From assembly GCA_031270205.1 (NCBI GenBank), contig JAISYA010000244.1, positions 1 to 14,418 of the forward strand: a stretch of 14,418 nucleotides of DNA, in the 5' to 3' direction. Position 1 is the stretch's first letter. Every line of letters begins with the position of its first letter. The position numbers and the translations under genes are program-made. The stretch is from Treponema sp. (GTDB lineage Bacteria > Spirochaetota > Spirochaetia > Treponematales > Breznakiellaceae). Below the pieces are notes generated by a model. The model ran no database searches, was not told the origin of the DNA, and saw only the letters and a list, made by a program, of their open reading frames with translations. Positions 6,291 through 13,825 of this stretch are shown piece by piece.

Positions 6291-6361
6291 CCCGAATGCG
6301 GAAGTTAAAACGATTGCTTGTACGTCCGGGGATCGGCGCGGAAGCGGACGCGGTTACCTCC

Positions 6362-7081
6362 TTACCCGTTCTGCTCAGCCTCTCCCGGCGGGAACAGATA
6401 AAGGTCCGGCAGCTTGAAGGTGCGGTCCAGGGAATACGAAGAAATCGTCTGGATTTTGCCCACCGCGGGAATTTTGAAAAAGTGGGTAAGGGGATCGTAA
6501 TCCGGCCCTTCGATTTTAAGCGAATACTCAAAGGTTTTGTGGAGATCCGCGGCTTCGGCGGGGATAGGGGCGGGCCAGAACGTATAGGTGCCCGGCGTGT
6601 TGGAGATCAGGGTGTAGGGGTTTTGCCAGTTGAGGTTCCGCATAGCTACGAGTTCCCCGTCTCGGCGGAGCGTCACGGTGACTCCCGATACGGGAGCGAA
6701 ATTAACGCCGTCAAAAAGCCGCCCGATAATCGTGGGAATGTCAAATGACGGCTCGGACTTTTCCGCGTCCGGAGTACTTGAACCATCGTGGGGCGCGGTG
6801 GGCCTCTGGAAATGATTCACCAGGCGCAGCCCCTTATACACCAGCGTCGCTATATCGGCCTCTATCTGCTGCCACTGCATTCCGTCCTGCTCAATGCGGG
6901 TAATGCCCCGGTTGGAAACAATATAGTGGGGTTCCAGGCGGTTAAGGGCGTAACAAATCGTATCCATCCGGCATTGATCGCAGAAGCAGAACCCGCCCGG
7001 ATTGCCTTCCTTCTCTATGTCATTAAAAATTGTCTGCGCCACACTGAACACAATGTCTTCAGTAGTGTTGTGAATGTCCAT
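6362..7081 (-). CDS. ComFB-domain protein with extra C-terminal beta-rich domain
   Basis: Residues 1-95 match the ComFB family (late competence protein ComFB of Bacillus): HNTTEDIVFSVAQ, the metal-binding-type cluster C32-x-C34-x-x-C37 (FCFCDQC), then DTICYALNRLEPHYIVSNRG. ComFB proteins have recently been described as cyclic-di-nucleotide receptors, notably in cyanobacteria. Bacillus ComFB is only about 98 aa. Here a Pro/Ser-rich linker (93-113) leads to about 125 residues resembling a carboxypeptidase-regulatory or Ig-like beta sandwich (GRLFDGVNFAPVSGVTVTLRR, then TPGTYTFW). There is no signal peptide or membrane segment, so a cytoplasmic location is expected. GGGAGG lies 7 bp before the ATG. 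The gene follows the HD-domain gene by 30 bp in the same direction, so they form an operon. The role of the C-terminal domain is unknown. Confidence 0.8.
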   Translation of the reverse strand: MDIHNTTEDIVFSVAQTIFNDIEKEGNPGGFCFCDQCRMDTICYALNRLEPHYIVSNRGITRIEQDGMQWQQIEADIATLVYKGLRLVNHFQRPTAPHDGSSTPDAEKSEPSFDIPTIIGRLFDGVNFAPVSGVTVTLRRDGELVAMRNLNWQNPYTLISNTPGTYTFWPAPIPAEAADLHKTFEYSLKIEGPDYDPLTHFFKIPAVGKIQTISSYSLDRTFKLPDLYLFPPGEAEQNG

Positions 7082-7111
7082 ATTCGGGCCTCCCTTGCTT
7101 AATGGTCCCTG

Positions 7112-8398
7112 CTATAATTGTAGCCATATTTTAGTATTATACAGTATAGCACATAATTCCGGCAGCGTCTTCACTCTTTCTTCAAAAGAAGGATTAACAA
7201 AGACGCGGATAGTATACAGGCTTTTTACAAATGCATGCAGCGTTCCGTACTTGAAGGCGCTGGAACTTTCCGCAAAACAGCGCTCTTCATCCTGCACAAA
7301 GAGGTCCGTTTCAAAGGAAACCGGCTCGGGCAGGTCGATAATGAGGTCTTCCGCCCCGATGGAAATGCCCGCTGCGCGGAATGCCGCCGCAAGCTGTTCC
7401 TCGTAGCGGGAACGGCTGCGTATGTCCCGCAGGCAGGCGTGGTCCGCCTCGACAAAGGGAATTTCCGCGGCGACGGCGTAAGGCCGTCCTTCGTATACGG
7501 CCCCGACGAGGCCGCCCCCGGTTTTGTCCCCGGCGCGGGCGCGAAGCAGGGCAAAAAGGCTCTGATCATCCAGATTGTAAAGTTCTTCACCGGCCAGCAG
7601 TCCCGATTCAAGACACTTGAGGAGCGCTTTCTTGATCATCGCCGTGGCCGAGCGCACCTGCCGGTGCCAATAAACCGTCCGGTACATGAGATATTTGGAA
7701 AAAAGTACTGCCTCCACATTGGGAATCAGGCGCGAATCGATGTCCGCGCCCCGCTCCGCATGGGGATACAGCCGCGAAAGGATGAAATCCACGTCCTGCG
7801 CGCCGTAAGGAACACCGCAGTAGCGGGCGTCCCGGTTCAAATAGTCCAGCTTGTCGGGGTCAAGGCAGCCGGAGAGAAGTTTCCGGTAAAAGAGGAGTTC
7901 CCCCCTCCCCTTCCCGCCGCCGAGTTCCCTGTCCACAATGGCCGCGGTAAGCTCCGGGTCCGCGCCGCCGGATCCTACGAGGCTCTTCACCGGCTCGCTC
8001 ATAATAATTGCCCCGGTAAGGGCCTCGTGAGAGCGAAGGGGCAGTTCCTTCAGGGAGTGCGTATAGGGAAAATGTCCCGCGTCGTGGAGGAGGCAGGCGC
8101 AGAGAAAAGAGCGGACCCCTTCGGGACTGAGCCATTCGGAAGCGCCCCGCTCGATGAGGTTTTGGAGGAGCCGCCTGCCCAGATGGTAGACGCCTATGGA
8201 GTGGCTTGCCCTGGTGTGGGTCGCGCCGGGATAGGCCAGATACACCGGCCCAAGCTGCATAATGCGGTGGAGCCGCATAAAAGGAGCGGACGCGGTCAGC
8301 GCCGCCAGCGCGGGGGTGAGGTAAATGTGACCCCAGAGTACATCCCGTACAGGGTCGGTAAATCCTTCGGTTAAAACGGACCGGATCGTTTTTTTCAT
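7112..8398 (-). CDS. HD-domain phosphohydrolase (dNTPase-like, COG1078/SAMHD1-related)
   Basis: Counted from the TTG codon one position upstream of ATG 8398, the metal ligands of the HD fold are visible: H67 (ASHSIG), H106-D107 (LLHDAGH) and D183 (LDPDKLDYLNRDA). The early PVYLAYPGATHTRASHSIGV is typical of bacterial relatives of dNTP triphosphohydrolases. These enzymes hydrolyse dNTPs or other nucleotides in the cytoplasm. It is not an HD-GYP phosphodiesterase, since the GYP motif is absent. The length of about 428 aa matches the family. ATG 8398 is preferred over the TTG at 8401, and the ribosome site is weak (GGGA). It is the first gene of a two-gene minus-strand operon with the ComFB-domain gene. 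The C-terminal 150 residues are less conserved and may hold regulatory or oligomerisation parts. The substrate is inferred only from family membership. Confidence 0.88.
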   Translation of the reverse strand: MKKTIRSVLTEGFTDPVRDVLWGHIYLTPALAALTASAPFMRLHRIMQLGPVYLAYPGATHTRASHSIGVYHLGRRLLQNLIERGASEWLSPEGVRSFLCACLLHDAGHFPYTHSLKELPLRSHEALTGAIIMSEPVKSLVGSGGADPELTAAIVDRELGGGKGRGELLFYRKLLSGCLDPDKLDYLNRDARYCGVPYGAQDVDFILSRLYPHAERGADIDSRLIPNVEAVLFSKYLMYRTVYWHRQVRSATAMIKKALLKCLESGLLAGEELYNLDDQSLFALLRARAGDKTGGGLVGAVYEGRPYAVAAEIPFVEADHACLRDIRSRSRYEEQLAAAFRAAGISIGAEDLIIDLPEPVSFETDLFVQDEERCFAESSSAFKYGTLHAFVKSLYTIRVFVNPSFEERVKTLPELCAILYNTKIWLQL

Positions 8399-8414
8399 CA
8401 AAATCCCGCTGTAA

Positions 8415-8459
8415 AATATAGAACAATACGGGGAAATATGCTAGAATACACTGCGGAGG
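8415..8459. promoter_or_regulatory. 61-bp divergent promoter region
   Basis: On the plus strand TG-C-TAGAAT (8439-8447) is a good extended -10 without a clear -35. On the minus strand TATATT (8420-8415) is a good -10 with only a poor -35. Transcription on the plus strand would begin about 6 bases before the ATG at 8460, so that message would be nearly leaderless with GGAGG (8455-8459) touching the start codon. Confidence 0.4.
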
Positions 8460-9149
8460 ATGAAAATAAATACAAAATGTTCCGTGGCCGGGATTATCGC
8501 GCTGGTTCTTTTTTTTATCCGGGGGCCGGTCTTTGCCCAGGATGCCCAGACGGAGGAGGATGACGATTCCGGCATGTCCCGCGGTTCGATCCCCGAGGTT
8601 CTGCTGCGGCCCCAGCGGGGGGAGGCCCCCCGCTATCCTTCCGATACGGTAATCGGGGCATTGGGACAGGGCGGGGCTCCCAGGGAAGGCTACCTCTTTG
8701 CCCGGCAGGTCGCCTCCGCCCTGGTCGCGGGGAACGCCGCCTCTCCCAGTCTTGCCGCCATGAACCGGGCCTCGCTTGAGAGCTTCCTGTCGGTATTGAA
8801 CGGCATTAGTCCCCGGACTTACCGGATCGGCGGCGGCCGGGAGGAAGCGGACGGCGCGGTTTCGTTTGTGGTTCGTTTTGTCGGGCGGGAACAGGGGATA
8901 ACCGGGGAGCTGTACATCAGGCTGCAGGAGCAGACGGCCGCGCCCGCGCCCGAGGAGACGGACAGTACCGCTGAGGGGACCGAAGAAACCCCGGCGCAGG
9001 AAAGCGCGCCGCCGCCCGCGGAACCGGCGAGGTCCGCAAGGGTCTGGGTTTTTGAGGATCTGCTGCTGGACGAACCGAGAAGCCGGCAGTCCGAGGACAC
9101 AGAGACCCAACACCGTTTCGATTTTTCACCCTATGAACGGTTTTTTTAG
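8460..9149 (+). CDS. Exported protein of unknown function
   Basis: I do not recognise this 229-aa protein. It has a clear signal peptide (MKINTKCSVAGIIALVLFF, cleavage probably after VFA near residue 26). An acidic segment (TEEDDD) follows, then a mixed middle region with EGYLFARQVASALVAG and AVSFVVRFVGREQGITGELY that could be a small alpha/beta fold. A Glu/Pro/Ala-rich low-complexity linker (about 155-190) precedes a C-terminus ending in aromatic residues (FDFSPYERFF). It should be periplasmic or envelope-associated; the terminal Phe recalls an outer-membrane insertion signal, but no beta-barrel is evident. The next gene (PilZ) begins 10 bp later, so they share an operon. GGAGG directly abuts the ATG, an unusually short spacing, but no better start exists because the signal peptide begins here. 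Confidence 0.75.
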   Translation: MKINTKCSVAGIIALVLFFIRGPVFAQDAQTEEDDDSGMSRGSIPEVLLRPQRGEAPRYPSDTVIGALGQGGAPREGYLFARQVASALVAGNAASPSLAAMNRASLESFLSVLNGISPRTYRIGGGREEADGAVSFVVRFVGREQGITGELYIRLQEQTAAPAPEETDSTAEGTEETPAQESAPPPAEPARSARVWVFEDLLLDEPRSRQSEDTETQHRFDFSPYERFF

Positions 9150-9158
9150 GCGGGAACC

Positions 9159-10391
9159 ATGGCGACGCCGATAAAACGGATTGAAAAAGAGTTTCTCTTC
9201 AAGGTGCTGTATGACGAGCGGCTTCCCATTATATACCACAGGGACCGCGTCGAGTATGTGCTCATCCTGGACAGACCCGTCAAGAACGAGGTTGTACTCC
9301 GGGTGGACCGGCCGATCAGCAGACTGAAAGTCAGAAACAAACTCGACCTCATGTTTGAATACATGGGACAGACGGTTACGTTTGCCGTAGAGGTGTCTTT
9401 GATAAAAGACGAAATCATCACCTGCGACGTGCCGGAATTCCTCTATAAAAACCTCAACCGCTCTTATTCGCGGATCATGATTCCCGGAGAGATGCAGGTG
9501 CAGTTTACCCTTTTGGGAGACCGGTACAATCTTTCTTTTCCCAAAATCATGGAATTCGAATCCGAGGCAATCGGCAATTTTTTCAGCAAGCTCGATCTCA
9601 AAAACCTTTCAGGGCTTATTGACGAGATGGCCGACTGGATCAGGGGCTACGCCAGCGGCTACAAGCTGCTTATCTTTAAGGATGTCCAGCCTTCCGACAT
9701 CGAGGAACGGATTCTGGCGGAAATGGGCAAGACTCTGTTTCTTCCCTCAACGCTGGGCTGTCTGCCCCCGGCCGATCCCTATCCCCGCAAGCGCCTCGTC
9801 ACCGAGGAAATGTTCAAACGGTATCTGGAAAGCACCGGGGTGGATCCGGCTTATATAGACGACGCCCTCGCCCGCTTTATCAAGGCCAAGCACGCCGCCG
9901 GCATAAGCTCGGACGCGTGGGTTCCCATTCTGTTTCAGGAATACGTGATCGGTTATATTCACATCTGGCTCAACAACAACGAGAAACCTCTTTTTAATTA
10001 CGAGGTGATCAATACGTTGTATCAGTTTGGAAAAATACTCGCCTATTCGCTCAAGATAAACGGCTACTTTGAACAGGGGAAGGTGCAAAACAATCCTTTT
10101 GAGGGGAAGGTAATCGACATCAGCGTTTCAGGCCTCTTGTTCGCCTATCCCCATTCAAAAACCGCCGCGTCGCTGCTGGCGGACACCGAGTTATCGGTAA
10201 AACTTATTAGCCCCCTGCGGTTCGTTAACACGGAGGCCAAAATCGTGCGGCGCTACAAGGACAGTTCAACGGGTTATTTCGGCTGCCGTTTCCTCAATAT
10301 GGCCCCCGAGGACGTACGCTTTCTTTTTGAATTCCTGTACGGCAAACCTTTTACCGATGAAGACGCGGCCTTTCTGTACGGCCAGGTATAA
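9159..10391 (+). CDS. PilZ-type cyclic-di-GMP receptor protein of spirochaetal type, multidomain
   Basis: This is a cytoplasmic 410-aa protein without signal peptide or membrane helices. The C-terminal part (about 310-400) is PilZ-like, with DISVSG (320-325) fitting the DxSxxG motif, followed by beta strands (ELSVKLISP, EAKIVRRY, YFGCRFLNM). The RxxxR partner that normally lies just before DxSxxG is missing there (NNPFEGKVIDIS). An R101-SYS-R105 sequence is found in the N-terminal beta-rich domain (1-135) instead. The middle (140-305) is mixed alpha/beta with VPILFQEYVIGYIHIWL, reminiscent of a GAF-like core. PilZ proteins bind cyclic-di-GMP and regulate motility or envelope functions. The start ATG follows the exported-protein stop by 9 bp with a GGCGGGA ribosome site. 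The layout resembles uncharacterised spirochaete PilZ proteins, and ligand binding is not certain given the displaced motif. Confidence 0.8.
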   Translation: MATPIKRIEKEFLFKVLYDERLPIIYHRDRVEYVLILDRPVKNEVVLRVDRPISRLKVRNKLDLMFEYMGQTVTFAVEVSLIKDEIITCDVPEFLYKNLNRSYSRIMIPGEMQVQFTLLGDRYNLSFPKIMEFESEAIGNFFSKLDLKNLSGLIDEMADWIRGYASGYKLLIFKDVQPSDIEERILAEMGKTLFLPSTLGCLPPADPYPRKRLVTEEMFKRYLESTGVDPAYIDDALARFIKAKHAAGISSDAWVPILFQEYVIGYIHIWLNNNEKPLFNYEVINTLYQFGKILAYSLKINGYFEQGKVQNNPFEGKVIDISVSGLLFAYPHSKTAASLLADTELSVKLISPLRFVNTEAKIVRRYKDSSTGYFGCRFLNMAPEDVRFLFEFLYGKPFTDEDAAFLYGQV

Positions 10392-10421
10392 ATACGTTAC
10401 ACTACTGAAAAGGAGCAAATA

Positions 10422-11405
10422 ATGAAAAAACATTTACGGAAACTGTTGTTACTTATTCTGGCCGGAGGCGTCACGGCGATGCTGCCTGCCCAAACATCCG
10501 GTAAAGTTACGATTTACGGATTGAAAGGACCTTCCGGTGTGGGTATGATCCGGCTGTTTGAAGCGCCTCCCCGCGCGGCCGGTTTTGAGATAAGCGTGGA
10601 GGCTCTCGCCCAGGCGGATCTTATGGCGGCGAAGTTTATCTCAGGTGAAGCGAAGATCGGTATTTTGCCCCCCAATGTGGCGGCGAAAATCGCCTCGTCC
10701 GGGAAAAAGATTCAGATTGCGGCGATTACGGGGACGGGCATGCTCAGCCTGCTTTCGGCCGATCCTTCGGTGCGGCGCATTGAAGATCTGAAAGGCAAAA
10801 CCGTGGAAGTCGCCGGCCAGGGCGCCACGCCCGATTATGTGTTCAGAAAGATACTGTTGTCCAGGGGGATAAATCCCGACAGTGACTTGAGGCTTGGCTA
10901 CGCCCTGGCATACCCGGAAATAGCCCAGGCCCTTATCGCGGGCCGGGTCAGCCTGGCCCTGCTGCCGGAACCTTTCGCAACCATGGCGCGTAATGGGAAC
11001 AGTAACATCAAGCCTGTAGGTGACATTCAGGATGAGTGGATCAGGCTGCACGGCGGCGCGGATAACGTCGGCGGGGCGAATTATCCAATGACGGCCCTGG
11101 TAGTGGACGGCGCTTTTGCGGCGGCCAACGACGGCCTGGTCAAAGAAGTTTTGAAAAGCCTTGAAGCCTCGGTTAAGTGGGTCACGGCGAATCCCGCCGC
11201 CGCGGGGGCATTGGTTGAAAAGCACGATCTGGGTCTGCGCGCCCCGGTAGCGGCCGCCGCCATTCCCCGCAGCAACTACGTTTTTATTCCCGCGGCCGCG
11301 GCCCGGCCGGGCATTGAGGCCCTGTTCAGAGCTTTTCTGGAATTTGCCCCCGCCTCCATCGGCGGGGCGCTGCCGAAGGATGATTTTTACTATATTCCAA
11401 AATAG
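10422..11405 (+). CDS. NitT/TauT-type ABC transporter substrate-binding protein
   Basis: This 327-aa exported binding protein has a signal peptide (MKKHLRKLLLLILAGGVTA, cleavage probably after LPA near residue 23). Its two-lobe fold is of the SsuA/NMT1-like type: GEAKIGILPPNVAAKIASSG, then SVRRIEDLKGKTVEVAGQGATPDYVF, YPEIAQALIAGRVSLALLPE, and the late MTALVVDGAFA. It would capture a small solute in the periplasm and deliver it to the permease encoded next. The family handles sulfonates, nitrate, taurine or pyrimidine vitamin precursors, and no residue here lets me choose. AAAGGAG stands before the ATG. The gap to the PilZ gene is only 30 bp with no terminator, so the importer may be co-transcribed with the signalling genes. 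Confidence 0.9.
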   Translation: MKKHLRKLLLLILAGGVTAMLPAQTSGKVTIYGLKGPSGVGMIRLFEAPPRAAGFEISVEALAQADLMAAKFISGEAKIGILPPNVAAKIASSGKKIQIAAITGTGMLSLLSADPSVRRIEDLKGKTVEVAGQGATPDYVFRKILLSRGINPDSDLRLGYALAYPEIAQALIAGRVSLALLPEPFATMARNGNSNIKPVGDIQDEWIRLHGGADNVGGANYPMTALVVDGAFAAANDGLVKEVLKSLEASVKWVTANPAAAGALVEKHDLGLRAPVAAAAIPRSNYVFIPAAAARPGIEALFRAFLEFAPASIGGALPKDDFYYIPK

Positions 11406-11409
11406 GCCG

Positions 11410-12279
11410 ATGGCGAATAATAACGCAAGGGCCGCCGGGACCGGGCCGTCAGCCTCCCCCGGCCGGGATTCCGCTTTTGCCGCGCCGCGCTGGACAGCGC
11501 CCCGCTGGACAGCGCCCCGCTGGACAGCGCCCCGCTGGACAGCGCCCCGCTGGACAGCGGGAGGAATCCTCCTCCTGCTGCTTTTCTGGGAATGCGCCGC
11601 GCGGCTGAGGGGAAGCGAGCTCTTGCTGCCCGGCCCCCTGCCGGTACTGCGGCGCTGTATCCGGCTCATCGGCACAGAGCGCTTCCTCCGGTCCCTGGCC
11701 GAAAGCGGCCTGCGGGTATTGCTGGGAATGGCAATATCCGTTCCGCTTGGGATCATGGCGGGCGCGGCTGCGGGGCTTGACCGGCGCGCCGGAGCTTTGC
11801 TGAAGCCGCTCTTTCAGGTGATCTCCGCGACCCCGGTGATGTCGGTGATTCTCATCGCCTTCCTCTGGTTCGGGCAGGAACGGACGCCGGTATTCACCGC
11901 GTTTCTCATGATCTTCCCCGTTACCGCCGCCGCCGTTATCGCGGGCGTCTCATCCCTGGACCCCAAACTGAAAGAACTTTTCGCCGCGTACCGCCTGTCC
12001 CGCAAAGAGCGCTTTTGGTCGCTGTACCTGCCCGGCATCGCCCCCTTTATCCTGGGGAGTCTGCGCAGCGGCCTTTCCCTGTGCTGGAAAGTGGTAGTTG
12101 CCGCGGAGGTCCTGATCCAGCCCCGCCGCGCCCTGGGCACGGGCATGCAGGCCGCCAAATCGCAGCTTGAAACCGCGGAACTGTTTGCCTGGACCGCCGG
12201 CACGGTGATTGCCGCCGCGCTGAGCCAGGCCCTGCTCGGCCTTATACTCAAACAGGCGCAAAGGCGGCGCGGGCGTTGA
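11410..12279 (+). CDS. ABC transporter permease (SsuC/TauC-like) with repeat-bearing N-terminus
   Basis: This 289-aa inner-membrane permease follows the binding-protein stop by 4 bp. After a 50-residue hydrophilic N-terminus come hydrophobic segments around 51-61, 101-121, 136-154, 161-181 and 258-281. The cytoplasmic EAA-type loop that docks to the ATPase lies around 184-212 (LDPKLKELFAAYRLSRKERF, then WSLYLPGIAP). The N-terminus contains five successive APRWT units (residues 25-49), absent from normal members and coded by a 15-bp tandem repeat. ATG 11410 is chosen for operon spacing; the longer frame from 11314 would overlap the upstream gene by about 90 bp. Translation is probably coupled, as no strong Shine-Dalgarno is visible. 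The stop overlaps the ATPase start by one base. Confidence 0.88.
   Translation: MANNNARAAGTGPSASPGRDSAFAAPRWTAPRWTAPRWTAPRWTAPRWTAGGILLLLLFWECAARLRGSELLLPGPLPVLRRCIRLIGTERFLRSLAESGLRVLLGMAISVPLGIMAGAAAGLDRRAGALLKPLFQVISATPVMSVILIAFLWFGQERTPVFTAFLMIFPVTAAAVIAGVSSLDPKLKELFAAYRLSRKERFWSLYLPGIAPFILGSLRSGLSLCWKVVVAAEVLIQPRRALGTGMQAAKSQLETAELFAWTAGTVIAAALSQALLGLILKQAQRRRGR
11482..11556 (+). repeat. Five tandem 15-bp units encoding APRWT within the permease
   Basis: Five head-to-tail copies of GCGCCCCGCTGGACA lie at 11482, 11497, 11512, 11527 and 11542. Units 2-5 are identical and unit 1 differs by one base (CCC to CCG region). Because the unit is five codons, copy-number change alters protein length without shifting the frame. 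Near-identity of the copies points to recent slippage or recombination. Confidence 0.95.
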
Positions 12280-13010
12280 TGACCACGATTTCATTCCGCG
12301 GCGTGGATTTCGGCTTTATCGCAAACGCGCCCGTTTTCAAAAACCTCTCGCTGGAAATGGGCGGCGAAAGCCCGGTACTGGTCCTCGGCCCCTCAGGCTG
12401 CGGTAAAACCACGCTGCTCAGGCTTATCGCCGGTCTGCTTAAGCCCCTCTCGGGGGGGATTCTCATCAGCGCCGATTCGCCGCTTCCGGCAAGCGTAGTC
12501 TTTCAGGAGCCGCGCCTGCTGCCCTGGAAGACGGCGCTTGAAAACGTCAGCCTGCCCCTTTTGGAACTGATGGGAAAAAAGGCCGCCGAAACGCGCGCCC
12601 GCGATTTTCTCCGCAGGGTCTCTCTGGAAGACAAGGCCGCCGCCCTGCCCCATGAACTTTCAGGCGGCCAGCGCCAGCGGGTGAACCTGGCGCGCGCCTT
12701 CGCTTTTCCGGGACAGGCCCTCCTTATGGACGAACCGTTTCAGTCCCTGGACATTCCCCTCCGCATCGCCCTCATGGACCTTACCCGCGGCCTTGCGGCG
12801 GATTTCCCCCGCCTTACCGTTATGGTAACCCACGATCCCCGCGAAGCAGTCTACCTGGGTGAACGGATTCTCGTCCTGGGAAAAAGCCCCGAAGGCATTA
12901 TCCACGACGGCCCGGTGCGTCTTGACCGCGGGGACCGGAGCTACGGTTCCGCTGCGCAGGGAAAACTTGAACAGCAATTGCTGGCCCTGCTTGAATCTCC
13001 GGGGGGGTAA
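12279..13010 (+). CDS. ABC transporter ATP-binding protein (SsuB/TauB-like)
   Basis: This is a 243-aa nucleotide-binding subunit with every core motif in order: Walker A GPSGCGKTT (about 38-46), Q-loop FQEPRLLPW, signature LSGGQRQRV, Walker B ALLMDEPFQSLD and H-loop VTHD. It energises import by the adjacent permease and binding protein. The Q-loop followed by RLLPW is characteristic of the nitrate/sulfonate/taurine branch. ATG 12279 shares its A with the permease stop (TGATG), so translation is coupled; the TTG one codon upstream is less likely. It is the last gene of the operon. No convincing terminator is seen in the 52 bp before the convergent lipoprotein gene. Confidence 0.93.
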   Translation: MTTISFRGVDFGFIANAPVFKNLSLEMGGESPVLVLGPSGCGKTTLLRLIAGLLKPLSGGILISADSPLPASVVFQEPRLLPWKTALENVSLPLLELMGKKAAETRARDFLRRVSLEDKAAALPHELSGGQRQRVNLARAFAFPGQALLMDEPFQSLDIPLRIALMDLTRGLAADFPRLTVMVTHDPREAVYLGERILVLGKSPEGIIHDGPVRLDRGDRSYGSAAQGKLEQQLLALLESPGG

Positions 13011-13062
13011 TACCGCAAAGCGCTGCTCCGCGGAAGCTTATCCGGCGTCCCGGCCCCGCGAA

Positions 13063-13797
13063 TCAATCAACCCGGCGTATGCCGTAATTGCCGTCGGCGG
13101 CCTGCGCGATCTCTATTTCAAACCCGTACTCCGACAGGTAAAACCCATCTCCCCGGTACAGGATCTCAGGCTGGTATGAAAAAACAAAATATATTGAGTA
13201 GCCGCCGTCGGGGATAAAGACCGAATTAAAAGAGGAGGGGGGCACGTTAAAATCCACCCCGCCGCCCTCCGCGCCGCCGCTGTCGCCGCGGATGGCTATC
13301 AGCAGGGAAAACGCGTTGGGATTTTTGATCCGTATTTCGTTAATGCCCCTGAGCGGCCAGGTAAAGGGCGGAAAAACGGAATCGCTTTCCCAGGTTTCAT
13401 GGTGGCTGTACGTTCCCAGCAGGACAGGGTCGGTTTCCAGGGTCATTTCGAAATCCCAGGTCTCCCCCATAAGATCACGGGCGCTGCCCCGGATGGTCTG
13501 GCTGTCGGCCCATCCTCCCTCATACTCGACATAGCCGCTGTTGATTGAAAAATAAATCGTCGGACCGTCCTGATACCAGATGTTGTCGTTACTTATATCG
13601 TCAATAAGGAGCAAACCTCCCCCGGCGAAGAATTTTTGGTACCGGGTTTCATACGGATCGGTATATTTCCAAAAACTTCCCTCCGGAAACGGGATGTCCG
13701 GGCCGCGTCTGGCTTTTCCGGAACTCCCGCAGGAAATGACCAGCGCCGCCGCGGCAACAAGGGCCGTCAGGGATTTGAAGTTTTTTTTGCCGCTCAT
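13063..13797 (-). CDS. Putative lipoprotein of unknown function
   Basis: The 244-aa product begins MSGKKNFKSLTALVAAAALV and continues to a spirochaete-style lipobox LVIS-C with lipidated C23, followed by a GSSGKARRG tether. The mature part is rich in aromatic residues, Gly and Asp (FWKYTDPYETRYQKFF, YSIYFVFSYQPEILY, FYLSEYGFEIEI), suggesting an extracellular or periplasmic beta-sandwich. I do not recognise the family. The start at 13797 is fixed by AAGGAGG 8 bp upstream and by the signal peptide. The longer frame to 13995 adds 66 residues that precede the lipoprotein signal and run into the tandem array, so it is rejected. It converges on the ABC operon. Confidence 0.8.
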   Translation of the reverse strand: MSGKKNFKSLTALVAAAALVISCGSSGKARRGPDIPFPEGSFWKYTDPYETRYQKFFAGGGLLLIDDISNDNIWYQDGPTIYFSINSGYVEYEGGWADSQTIRGSARDLMGETWDFEMTLETDPVLLGTYSHHETWESDSVFPPFTWPLRGINEIRIKNPNAFSLLIAIRGDSGGAEGGGVDFNVPPSSFNSVFIPDGGYSIYFVFSYQPEILYRGDGFYLSEYGFEIEIAQAADGNYGIRRVD

Positions 13798-13825
13798 CAA
13801 CCGCGCCTCCTTATCCGCCTTTTCC

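Noticed and set aside
7235..8374. Plus-strand open frame of 379 codons
   Set aside because: It is the antisense shadow of the HD phosphohydrolase gene, whose catalytic motifs are all present on the minus strand; the shadow has no recognisable domain and no ribosome site.
7112..8398. HD-GYP cyclic-di-GMP phosphodiesterase
   Set aside because: The HD motif is present but the GYP motif and the HD-GYP layout are missing; sequence features fit the dNTPase-like branch.
10641..11756. Minus-strand open frame of 371 codons with a repeated GAVQR segment
   Set aside because: It is antisense to the ABC binding protein and permease; the repeat is the reverse reading of the 15-bp APRWT units.
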